Assembly (NCBI GenBank): GCA_038496675.1
Contig: CM076661.1
Span: 15,653,218-15,717,217 of the forward strand
DNA from: Rachycentron canadum
Taxonomy: Eukaryota > Chordata > Actinopteri > Carangiformes > Rachycentridae
DNA: 64,000 nt
Direction of reading: 5' to 3'
In this document: one piece after another, positions 26,301 to 37,500 of the stretch
Position numbering within the stretch: the stretch's first letter is position 1
How the letters are laid out: the number at the start of each line of letters is the position of its first letter
Position numbers and translations under genes: made by a program
Notes under the pieces: generated by a model
What the model saw: the letters and a program-made list of their open reading frames with translations, nothing else
Told to the model about the DNA's origin: nothing
Database searches by the model: none

Positions 26301-29266
26301 ACCTCATATATGACGTTGTGGCTGATTGTTCAGATAACGTCCCCACTCGTTATCTGGTAAATGATGCCTGTGTCCTCAGTGGCAAACCTCTGGTGTCAGC
26401 AAGTGCCCTGAGAATGGAGGGACAGGTAAGATATAAAACCCTATTTCCAGCCCAGCTCTGCAAAAGTTGAAAAATATTTACGTGTGCGTGTGTTTGCAGT
26501 TGACGGTTTATAACTACCGTGGAGGCCCCTGCTATAGATGTCTATATCCAGTACCCCCACCCCCAGAGACAGTGACCAACTGTTCTGATGGAGGGGTATT
26601 AGGAGTGGGTGAGTCCTGTCCCTTTACTTGCCCAGAAGCCATTAACTTTGTACAGAGTACAGTCTGTGTAAATAATAGCTCCTGGTAACATTTTCCACTT
26701 TTCTTTAAGTTCCAGGGATAATGGGCTGCTTCCAAGCTTTGGAAGTCATCAAGATTGCCTCAGGACAAAGCTGTATCCTTTTGCTTTTCCCTTCATAACT
26801 CCCATATTACATACAGCACCTTCATTGGCCTCTTTGTTGGTTTGCATAAGAAGTTTTTGCCTTGTCACTGCAATGAATCAGCTTTCAACTGCTGAAAGTG
26901 ATTTCATTGTAGCAACATAAGTTTTGTGTCTGTTTGATAAAAATGAGTGAAAAAGTAATTTTTGTCTACATTCTCTGGATTCTGCTGACTATTCATTTGT
27001 CATTGTCTCATGAAATTGTTGCGGTTGCTGCATGTTCCATGCTAATCTCGACTCACATCAGGGAATAAAGTTGCCCTGTCTTGCCCTCTGACTTCTATTG
27101 TGATACTCATACTAACACCTGGCTCTTATGTCTCAAAGAAGGAAGTACTGCGCTGTTTTCCCATCAAAACACCTAGATGTTGCTATGGTGTCTGTACACC
27201 AGTGGGAGACGTGTCTGCTGATTCTCTGAATCAAGCTGTGTGGCGATACATTTAACTAAGTAGCTTTTTCCTTGACCAGGTGTCCCAGCTTCCTGCGGCC
27301 AGCAGCTGGTGATGTTTGATGCTCAAGATGCCAGATTTAGGTCCATCAAGTTGCGGGCCAAGCAGGCCAACTGTGCAGTCTGCGGAGAGAACCCCAGTGT
27401 AACCAAACTGGTGGACTATGAGGATTTATGTGGGTCTGCTGCCACAGATAAGGTTGGTCATAATAGATGAAACTGACCAGGTACCTCATGTGGAGTCATG
27501 CACGTTTGCACAGGAGTGTTGCTTTTTGAAGCAAAAAGAAGTCTTTTCTACATCAACTGTATTTTGCCATTTAATATGACACGTAGAAAGAAAGTACATG
27601 TAATTATCCCCTAATCATAGGAAAACTCTCTTATTGCCCGATTTTTTCTGTGTGTTTCAGTGCCGCAAACTCAACCTCCTCTCCAGAGATCAGAGGATCA
27701 CAGTAAAGGTAGGGAATATATTCTCCAGAACGGTCGGCCATTGCGTGACTCCCTGTATTTAGCGCTGTTTATTGTATGATTACTCACAATTTTCTCAGTT
27801 TTCATGTGCATTCATAAACTGATTACATCTCTGTTCTGACCCAGCCCCAAATGGGAAATGACTTAATATGGGCCTGTAGATTTTCTATGGGAAAGAATAA
27901 CATGTTCTATTTGGCGCCGAGAGCAGTGGTAGTGGATTGCATCTGTTTATATTTCTGCAGAATTGGTGCTTTCAAACCCGCTGAGTCATTAAGCACAGAG
28001 ATGGGGATCATGATTGATTGGGCTGTAATCGAGATTGTGCAAGGGGCTCCAGTTAGAAACAGTTTTGTTTCCTGCGATTTAAGGAAAAGCAGTTAAAATT
28101 CTCATATTACTCCACAAATACAAATCCAAGCAGTCTTTCAACATTTGCTTTCAGTTATTTTGGTTTCCCTGTTTAACTATGGGCATAAATCTGTCTTTTT
28201 CTTTGAAAAAAACAAAACGCACAGCTTTCTTTAATTATAAAGTTGATAGTAAAAGTTCATGAAGCTGTTTTAATGTAATTCCAGGATTATCAGTTGATAA
28301 AGGACAATGCAGAGCCCCATCTCTTGTTGGATGTGCGCCCTCTTGTGGAGGTGGATATATGCTGCTTACCCTTCTCTCTCAGTATCCTTTCAGTGATGGA
28401 GACACATCAGTCACACTGTCATAAGTTTCTACTTTTCCTTCATCTTTGTGTGTGATTGCTCTCCTTATATTTCTGCCAGACATCCCACTCTCAAGTTTAG
28501 AGGAGAGAAAGAGTGAACATATCCAACTATTTCAGGAGAGAATCAGCCAATTGAAACAGCAGATGGCAGGTGACTGCCAGCCTCCAGGTAACATGTCAAA
28601 ACAAGATCCAGGCTCTGTACATGTTGTTTGAAATATGGCATGTAGAGCCACCACTGCATATTCACACTGTGTAGTCTCATACTGCAGGGATGGAGGCTTA
28701 TTTTGGATGGCTAGTAAAAGGTTGTAATGGGGTTGCTAGGTGACCCCTTTTCCAAAACAAGTGTGGTCAACCTGAGCAGCTGGCCTGCTTTAGAGAAATG
28801 AATATTCAAAACATTATTTTGGTGGTATTCTGGATATTCACTGTGTTGATCTTTCTTTATCAATGAGCTAAATTTAGATTTGTCTTAGTTTTGTTAGGGG
28901 GTTAAGGGTTAGGGTTAGTTTTGTCTTAGCACATTACACAGTCATGGCCTCCTATACTTTAATTTTATACTTTCAACATTTAGCTTTTTGTCTTATGAAA
29001 AGGAAGTTAAGCGTGTTTAAGTTCAATCTCAGACAAATTTAGTTAAACATTTAGTCCACTGCTTTGACCAAAGTTATCTGTCAGTCTTTTCTCTCTGTCT
29101 TCCTCCAGTGTATGTGATCTGTAAACTAGGTAATGACTCTCAGAAGGCTGTGCGGGTTCTGGAGAAGATGAGCGGCTCAGAAGTGGATAGTATCGCAGTC
29201 AAAGACATATGTGGAGGCCTAATGGCCTGGGCAAAGACAATAGACCCCACATTTCCACAGTATTAA
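23363..29266 (+). CDS. mocs3: MOCS3 adenylyltransferase/sulfurtransferase (complete, 13 exons)
   Basis: Activates the C-terminal glycine of MOCS2A and URM1 by adenylation, then transfers sulfur from its rhodanese domain, serving molybdopterin synthesis and tRNA wobble thiolation in the cytosol. Exons: 23363-23455, 24234-24366, 24478-24570, 25082-25202, 26039-26113, 26308-26425, 26500-26608, 26710-26772, 27289-27452, 27661-27708, 28285-28381, 28480-28587, 29109-29266; 459 aa against 460 in human. Layout: coiled N terminus (1-31), ATP-binding GCGGLG (89-94), DYDEVELSNLHRQ (113-125), zinc CxxC pairs C222/C225 and C297/C300, active Cys C239 (TNCSDGG), rhodanese domain from about 340 with catalytic C412 (VICKLGNDSQ), ending in PQY. 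These cysteine numbers equal those I recall for human MOCS3, supporting the exon joins. Introns 5, 8 and 11 have U12-type donors, and intron 5 lacks an AG acceptor. Human MOCS3 has no introns. The start has a good context (GCAGCC before ATG). Confidence 0.97.
26114..26307 (+). other. mocs3: mocs3 intron 5: putative U12-type GT-AT intron
   Basis: The donor is GTATCCT, a U12-type 5' site. A branch-like CCTTGAC lies at 26287-26293, its A 15 bases before the predicted end. In the reading frame of the conserved YDVVADCSDN codons, a TGA sits at 26279-26281, and no AG occurs between it and the first conserved Tyr codon (26309). The only join that keeps the family length (ALQLIQQYDVV against human ALDLVRRYDVV) ends the intron in AT at 26306-26307. 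Confidence 0.7.
26773..27288 (+). other. mocs3: mocs3 intron 8: U12-type GT-AG intron
   Basis: The donor GTATCCTTTT is a near-perfect U12 consensus. TTTTTCCTTGAC just before the 3' end is a near-perfect U12 branch site, with the AG at 27287-27288 about 13 bases beyond the branch A. An earlier CCAG only 4 bases past the branch A is also in frame but too close. The joined protein (IASGQSSSCGQQLV) has the same length as human here. Confidence 0.85.
28382..28479 (+). other. mocs3: mocs3 intron 11: likely U12-type donor
   Basis: The donor GTATCCTTTC matches the U12 consensus and the acceptor is GCCAG at 28475-28479. The branch region has TCCTTAT (28462-28468), a weaker match. The 98-base intron splits the Asn codon in FSLNIPLSSLE, matching human HALHIPLKHLE. 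Confidence 0.7.
28892..28920. repeat. Short telomere-like (TTAGGG) patch in mocs3 intron 12
   Basis: Imperfect TTAGGG-like units (TTAGGGGG, TTAAGGG, TTAGGG) flanked by near copies of TTTTGTCTTAG. It is too short to be called an interstitial telomere with confidence. It lies in the 521-base intron before the last mocs3 exon. Confidence 0.5.
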
Positions 29267-29288
29267 GCCATTAAAATGCTCTTCTTGA

Positions 29289-29294
29289 AATAAA
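29289..29294 (+). terminator. mocs3: mocs3 polyadenylation signal
   Basis: A canonical AATAAA 23 bases after the mocs3 stop codon, with a T/GT-rich stretch downstream near 29310-29345. This would give a very short 3' UTR and leave about 0.6 kb before the prkd3 promoter region. Confidence 0.75.
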
Positions 29295-29299
29295 TGCAT

Positions 29300-29859
29300 T
29301 CTGTTTTCACCTCTTGTTGATTTATTTACTATATTTGTGTCTGTGTACAGAGCATTTTGGCTTTAGGTAGACTGTGTTAAATGTCATTACTGGATTACAA
29401 AACCTCATATACCAAGTATAACAGTGGTACACTTTGGAAAATTTGTTGTGTAACCTACTGTACACCAGCTCATCAAAAACAAGCATCCTTGCAAAATCAA
29501 ATCCCTCTTCCTGTTTTTCTTATGATCATTAGAAGTTGAGTTGATTGAACAGGTGGCCTCCTCATATCTGATAAATTAAGCCAATTCTTAAGTCCACAGA
29601 ACCCAATTTCCCATTGAGACCCCTGTGTATGAGGAGTTAAGCTGTTATAGGAGGAGGCGACAGAGACTGAAAGCTGTGATCAAAAACTCAAACTTGTCCT
29701 TTCTTTGTTGTTTATTTGATGAGGTGAATCAGTGCATTCCTCATCTTGATGGGATGAATATATATGAATCCCTTAAATGGCCCCCGAAGTCTCCTGCACT
29801 CCACTTTGGAAACCAGCGTGTTACAAACCGAACCGGGTAGAATGAGCCTTTTTTTTTTC
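29300..29859. other. Intergenic region between mocs3 and prkd3
   Basis: Same-strand spacer following the mocs3 polyadenylation signal. No conserved coding sequence or RNA gene was recognised. Short overlapping open frames on both strands look like chance. Confidence 0.6.
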
Positions 29860-30364
29860 TTTCTTTCTTTCTTTTTTTTTTCTTGGCATGGCCAAGTTGA
29901 AATAACGGAAAAGAAAGGCACATGCGCATTGGTTCGAGCTCCATCGGAGGCGCCATTGCTTCACAGGGACTGTAGTTCAAGTTTTCCTCCCCACACATGG
30001 AAAGTCAGTTATGCGGAGATAATAAAAAGACTCCAAGCCCCAGCGACGGCCGCTGCTCTATTCCTCGTCAAGCAGGGGGAGTAGTCACAGCTGGAAGGAT
30101 AATAAGATGCGCATGAATTTACAATCTGGAATAAAAGATAAGAGAAAATAAATGGACGGCTCGGCCAGTCTCAGCGCGCCTCTGTGTAAAAGTACAGTTG
30201 GTATTTATTACCTGTTTTAGGCAACGACGCTGTGCTTTGGTGTGCGCCCTCCAGAAAGTGCAGAATAATAAACTTCAGGCTCCGCTTTCCTCAGTTGATG
30301 GAGTTAAAAAGTTTCTGCAGTCCACTCACAATGGAAAGGAAAGCGCCCTTCGCTGACTGTGAAG
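29860..30364 (+). promoter_or_regulatory. prkd3: Likely prkd3 promoter and noncoding first exon
   Basis: CpG-containing sequence with several GCGCATG or TGCGCAT motifs (29920-29930, near 30108, and downstream near 30670), resembling NRF1 half sites, and a GGCGCCATTG (YY1-like core) near 29949. A strong donor (AAG then GTAAAG) at 30365 would end a 5' UTR exon that splices to the acceptor at 31509-31510. ATGs at 30232, 30298 and 30331 share one frame and could form a short upstream ORF. A T/C-rich tract spans 29849-29883. The exon and transcription start are inferred. Confidence 0.5.
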
Positions 30365-31180
30365 GTAAAGTATCATTTCACATTGGTTTAGTTCGACGTT
30401 TGGTTGAATACGAGCTTTACGTAAACAGATAGTTGAAGTGCAACAAAGTGTCCTCTGAATGTGCAGAATTTCGGGGCTTGTATAACTTGTTTTGCTGGCA
30501 TTGCCGACTCGGCTTGTGCTCTGCCAGCGAGCCAATCGAAAGTGGGAGGGGTGCAGATGTTCAGAAGCCTCGGTTCCAGATGTTTGTGGAGTTTGGATTC
30601 TTGTAAACACAGGAATGATACGCATTATCGACTTTTACGTGTCCTTTGGGCTCTTGTTTGGCCGTTTTGCGCATGAGCAGTTGCGGCTCTAATTTTGTTA
30701 AGTTCACCAAAAGTCAAGAAAGGTCGAGAGCGACGTGAAAACTGATGCTTATGAACTCAAGTGTCGGCTGCTTTAGCACAGCCTCTTTACAAACAGGCGA
30801 TGTGCTGTTAGCTTGAAGCTAACTCTGGGAAGTAGCCTGCATACAACCAAAACAGTGCAAGGCGACAGCAAAACACAACACACATGGCAGAGAAGTCATT
30901 TCTAGCACTGTTGCCTTAAACAACGCTAGAAAAAGGGAAGTGTCGACAGGCAGTGTGGTTTACTAACATTACTGATGTTGGTGTGATCTGTTACTCCCAT
31001 TGTAAAGGCACATTGGGTGAATTGTGTTTTTTTCTCAGTTTTTTTTTTATCAGTTTCACCAAAACGTGTTCACAGTGTGAAGAAAAGCAGCTGATTCATT
31101 CATACAGGTGACAACAGAACAAGAGCCTCAATGTGCACCAGTCTTCAGATAGATGGATACTTTTTTTCACTGTAAAAATA

Positions 31181-31203
31181 GCTGTGTGTGTGTGTGTGTG
31201 TGT
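31181..31203. repeat. (GT)n microsatellite in prkd3 intron 1
   Basis: About eleven GT units within the inferred 5' UTR intron (30365-31510). Nothing else was recognised in that intron. Confidence 0.85.
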
Positions 31204-31590
31204 CTTGTGGTGACAGGTTTCCTGTGGTCAGAGTGGATTACTGACTTCAGTAAGGAGAAGAAGCACCACTCCAGGATATGAAGTTTGTGGCAGTGATTTT
31301 ACTGCAGAAGCCTGTGGATTGGTCAGAGACTCTTTCTCCATCACCTGCCCACTTAATTAATGAGTGTGTGGTGTGTGAGCTCAGGTGGGCGGATAGGTTA
31401 TTACCCTCTCAATTTCTGAAAAACAATGTCACTCTGATAAACATACAGTGCTGAGTCACTGCGACTGATGAGGACCAAAGGTTCCCCCTACCAAGAGTTT
31501 ATCCCCACAGATCCTGCTCAGCTTTTTTGTATCACTCCTCTCTGAGTTCTCCACTATTCAGCATTTCACGTCGCCATTGGAAGAAACCCA

Positions 31591-34500
31591 ATGTCTGCCT
31601 CCTCTCCCCCATCCTTACCTCGAGCCTTCCTCCACTCTCTCCATCCGCACCACCCGTCCTCATCGCTGAGCCCGCCTGGACCGCTCTACACACGGCTGTC
31701 CAACGGCAGTCACAGCGCCCCCAGCCCCACCAACTCCCGCAGCTCTTTCCATGGGGTGTCCTTCCTGCTGCAGATCGGACTGACCAGAGAGACTGTGAAC
31801 CTGGAGGCCAGTGACCTATCGTTGTCTTCTGTGAAGGACCTGGTGTGCTCCATAGTCGACCAGAAGGTAAGGACACTTCTCCCAGACTCCCTGTCATAGG
31901 ATACACATCGTTTTCAGTTACACAGGACAGCCCATATCAAACTTTGTCTCTAATATCCTCTGAATACATGTAGACCTACTACAATTAGCTTGTTTTCAAA
32001 TTTCAGCAGCAATCCTGAAAGCAGTAGAGGACTAACATGGTGATGCACCCTTGTTTTGCCATCTTCTAGCATATTCATCTGTTTAGGTTTTGTTTCCAAC
32101 ACAGACATCTGGGCCTCATGCCCCAAAATGAGTCAAACACCACAGAAGCATGTACACAACAGCACTGATGCTCCTCCTGTTACAGGACACAGTCTAGTAG
32201 CACCAGTTATTTACATTGTGGTGTAATTTTGCCGGACTTACATGATGGAAGTGCACGCATACAAGCTCACATCCAGGCACACGTGGATATGCGGAGCTAC
32301 TTGGTGGTTTTACTCTGCCTGTGTGATGTTGTAACTACTTTATTTTCCATGACATTGGTAATGTGCTGTAATGATACTGTAGTGTAGCCTCAGCATCAGA
32401 AGTGGCTTCAAACACAAGTATAGGCCGCACTATTCCTCATTTGCCATCTCATATTTGGCTGTGTGAGAATATCCAAAGTGCAAATCAATGGCATCAGCTT
32501 TAAAATGCCTGTTCTTGTTCGTTTGTTTGTTTGAGAGCTGCTGGGAATAATATGCTAATTGAAAATGAGGCATTCATTTTTTGGTTTTCTTTTATGAAAC
32601 ATCCACATATAATAATATCGTAGAGCTACAGCACCACAGATTTAATACTGTTAATGCAAAGTGGTTTTCTCTGTCAGAAAAATATGTTCATTGTACTACC
32701 ACTGATACCAAATAATATCAAAACATATAAACTGGAGCATGACACTAGCAGTAAATTTGCATAGTAATACAGTTAATAATGCAAATGCAAAGTTAATAAC
32801 ATCCATGATTACTTACTGTAAATAGACAGTATTTCTAAACATTTATAGTATTATATTATATAGCTATATATAGCATTTCTAGCCATATGCTCTAAACCTC
32901 TTACCCAGTTATTGTGCCTTCTTTGACCGTTGGATGTGTACTGCACTTTATACTTGTGTGGGATTAATGGTGTGTAAAGCCTGTTGGAATAATGAAATGG
33001 CTCCTATGTGCATCCACACATCGCTGTTTTATTTTAACCTCTTGTGAATAATGATGATTACTCCATTTGTGTCTGTAATTATCATTGACTGGATAAAAAG
33101 AGGGTGATTAAGCAAAGCACTTTCATCAGCCACTAAGATCTGAACATGTAGGTAGGTCGGGGCGGTATTTCTGTTTGAGGTTAGGATAATGGAAATAAGA
33201 AAGAAAAAACAATGAATGAAGGGCCTGTGCTGAGCAGTGAGTGGAAGATAGTGAAGGAGCTATCTGTATTGAGTCTGTGTCTTTTGGTTCCATGTTGTCC
33301 AAGTTGACATTCCAGAGGAGCAGGGTAATGCTGTTGTTCTTTACGAGGTCTGCTGATTCTCACTAGCTAGTTATGAACAGGCTCTGGTCCACAGAGCAGA
33401 AAATCTCATCTCTGTGCATATTTACATGGATCCTGTAACATTGGCACCATTGCAAGAATTTGTAACAGGAAAAGAGTGGGAAATACGATGCTTTGAAGAT
33501 GAGCCTTGGAGAAAATCAGTGCAGTGCATTTGTAGAGAGTGGGTGCTGATAATTTGCTAAAACGTGATTAGAATCATCTATTGGTTTTATGCAATTTTAT
33601 CACTGTGTATCACTTCACATCACATGCATTTATCGAAAGATACCGTGGGGTCATAATAAGATATGAAAGGAAGCTATCTAGTTTATCAACCAAAAGTCAT
33701 GGGAACTTTTAAAAGGCTATACAATAAACTTCTAAACATACTGTACATCCTTTTCATCTGAATATACTGTTCATTAGTACCACAGAACATATCCAGCCCA
33801 TTCATCCACATTATTGTGCATTGTGATAAACGCTGCCAAATGCAGTGCACTGCCTGAACTATTTCATGAAATCCAGCCATATGGCTTTGATATCAATGGA
33901 AAATATGACTGTAAGCCTTCTGCACTCTCCAGTCCATCCCTGCCTCACTTCTTGTTCTGAAATATGCACGACAATGGTGAGCCTTTTACAAAGTCCGCCG
34001 ATGCTGGCCAACTTTTCCAGCTGAGGATCTCTGACCCTAGCTTAGCTGTTGACAGTCGTCCCAGGATGTCTCCAGTCAGCAGAACCTCAGGTGTCTGTCA
34101 GCAGAGGCGAGGCAGGAAAAAGCTTTAGACTTCATGTGGTAATATCTGCATGGAGATGGAGTCTGGATGGAAGTGTATTCCCCCCTCCGTGCTGCTGTTT
34201 CCTCCACTGAGAGCTGGCCTGCTTCACTAAGTGACTCACCATTCAGCCATGCAACAAACATGGATGCTTATCCCCACTTAAATCTGTCTATTCTGTGTCA
34301 GGTTTTCTGCTGTGTCAGCTGTTGTGAATTTTCGGAGTGGGATTTAGTTGTACGCAAACCATGATATTAACTGTGCTGGTATCTTGGTAGCCTTCAACCT
34401 TGTATTACAGTAGCAGAGCAGGTTGTCCATCTTCCTGATGATTATCAGGGTGTGGGTCACTGTACCAGCAGGGCAAGAACAGTGACCCAGATGCACTTTA

Positions 34501-37500
34501 CGTAGTTGTTTTCTTCATGGGATCCCAAGGAATTTTAGGCAGATGTAGTTTGTTCACCACTAGTCTGGATTTGCCCAGTTTACAACCAAACTGCTTCTAC
34601 TCTGCCCAGTTGGATTAGTGAAGCTGGTTCTGTAGTTGACACAACGGGTTAAAAGGAGCTTTAGATACAGACAAATTAGGTTTGTATTTATAATTGTGCT
34701 GTTCACAATCACCAGATGCACGAATTGAACATGATCATGATATTGTGCCTTAAGGAGCCTGTGATTCATCCACGCATTCATACACCATCATTGTGAACTG
34801 AAGGTCTGGAGTGTAATGGCTTTGCCAGTGTGTTTACGAGGAGGAAAAGCAGCATAGAGTCTTTTTTCAGTTTCTATAATGTTGTCTTCAGATAGAAAGA
34901 AAGTCAGGAGAAAGCACAGGCTGCAGTAGTATCTATTTCGCTCCTATAGCCATGTGAAGGTACATTTTTGAAGACGTGAATGTTAGCTATGGTGCAGAGT
35001 GTGGCTTAACCTTAGACCCTATGAACATAGCCACTGTGGGTATGATATGGAGTATAGTAAGTACAGCTAAAGATTTATTCTTTTCATAGCAGATAATACA
35101 AAAACTCCATTTTGGCTCTCTGTTTGCAATCTCATTCTTTCAGTATCATTTCAAAGGTTGTGATCATACATGTGACCATGCTGCTCTGTTGCTGGTGTTA
35201 GTGCTGGTGGTTTCAGTTTTCTTTTTGGTCATTTAAAGTGGAACCTGTTCCTTCACTGGCTTATTGAACTATGCTCATGTCCAATTTTCAATGAGCCTCT
35301 TAAATGAATTCTCACAGAGAAACCACCTCACACACCATGGATACAAAAGCCTTTACGCTATAGCAGATGCACTCTGAATGCAGTTGGACAGCTGTATAAT
35401 TTCCAAATGTTTGCATGTACTCTCATCTACTGTGTATATTGTGTCATGGCTTCAAGGTTGACATTTCATATCTTTCCTGAACCCTGTAGTTTTGAATCAG
35501 TCTCATTGTTTGACAGGGAGTCATGCAGCCTGTTATAATAGCTGTGTATTGTATAGATTTTGTACGGCTCATTCCTCTTCCTGCTAAAGGTTCAACCACA
35601 TGACTTGGCCAGAGTCTGCAGAATAGATTTGCTTTCTTTCTGTTCCCTGTACTGATCTGAAGTTGGTTTTGATAGTAGTGGTCTGGAGTACATTCAACAA
35701 CTTTTGTGGTTAAAGTCAACCTTAGTCCAGGGTAACCTGATCCTGATAGGCTGAGCCTTATAGGCTCTCTTAGCATAGCTATTGCTGTTACTGCTCCTGA
35801 AGTCTATTGAATAATTTAAAATGTGACTGTTCTAGTGTCACCACTTGGCACAAGGGTATCAATGCTCATTGAGAACTGTGAGAAAGGATGAAAGGAGCCA
35901 GACAGAGGGTGGTTGAGACCCTCCCAGTCGGGTACCATCTAGCCCAGATCTAACCCCATGATGGCCCATTTGGTGACTCCCTGGTGGCTACATGCAACTA
36001 CAGCCTTGTTTCACTGGTTGGGTTTCAGCGTCTCTGTCTAGTTTTTGGGGCTTGATGAATGGTATGAGATAAACATCCATAGCTTCCACTTGTTGAACAC
36101 TTCCTGTTTGGTGTCGCCCAAGTCCTCTCGTGCAGCCAGCAAAGGAGCAGTGGTGGGACAAAAGTTCACGACTCCCTGAGAATGACTCCCAGTTAGCCAC
36201 TTGGTCAGCCTGGACAGCCAGCCAGCTTCAGAACATTCCTCTTCATCCAGGCATTTTTGGAGGATGATGTGATGTTGCTCGGGATGGGTGGGATTTGACT
36301 GCTAGGAAACTGAAAATATTTTAAGCTAAACACTTGCTTTGGTAGTGCTGAACATTTTACAGATTTGATGGATGCTGTAAAGCCAATTGGATGATCAACA
36401 CAGTTTCATTTATACTCTTCATGGGACCATTTTTAATATCCTACAAAGGTGTAATTAAATTTTCAGTTGACAGTGCTTTCTGGTGATTGTTGGCAGCAAA
36501 CATATAAATATATAAACCAAGATTTTACAGTGTAGCTTGGTGTTAGTTAGAAGCTTCTCTCACCATCAAACAGGATGATAAAGTTTAGCAGGAGGAAGGA
36601 AAACTGAAGTTCTTCTGGCATAGGTAATGGAAAAAAACATTAAACCTTTGCCTAAAATGTTAGTTTTATGAATACTTTGATTTTAGTGCTTGTCCTTAGG
36701 ATGTTGCTGCATTTTCACTACAGATGGAAATGTTGTAAAAGGCAGCTGCCTCAGCCACAGGTTTCCCTACTGGTTTTGTCAGTGCTGTAACTCCCAGTTC
36801 TGGTTGAGGGCTGTACATCTGCCTCTGTAATTAGTGAGACAAAGTCCGTTTTGAGTCAGAAACAGGCTACGTTGAACAACATACAGTGAAATGGCAGAGT
36901 ATTACAAAACAGAAGGATTTGGATTGTTCTAAACCTTTGTGTAATATCGATTGCATGATGCAAGGTAACACTTGGCAGAGAAAACAAGATCGGCTCAGCA
37001 TTCCTCTTCAAGATTAATTAGACTGAGTTGCAACAGTGGAGAAGGCTTTCTTTGGTTTGCATTTGTGTGTGTTCATGATGGTGTTGCATCTGCCTTTTTG
37101 CAAAGGTTTGTGTGTCCAATTTTAATCAGAAGATTTTGCTTGCGCTTTAGAATATAGCAACAATAAGTGTCTGTAATCTCACCAGCTGTCTCACATAAGA
37201 CCCTTATTCAGTGTTTAAGTTTGTGATAATGGACCTGGTCTTGGAAAATGTATCTATAGAAAGGAGCAGAGGCAAATGAAAAAGAGAAGAAAATGAGAAG
37301 GGAAAATAGCTAAAAGAAGGGTGCAGATGGAAAACGGAGGGACTGCAGTTCACATCAACCAAAACTAACTGAAACACACGGGAAATAAATCACCACCATC
37401 TCTCTCCCTCGCTCCCTCGCTCCCTCGCTCCCTTTGAGACTATGAGCCCACATCTGCATGTTCCTATGGAGCTGGCAGCCATATTTCACCCCAGAGGACA

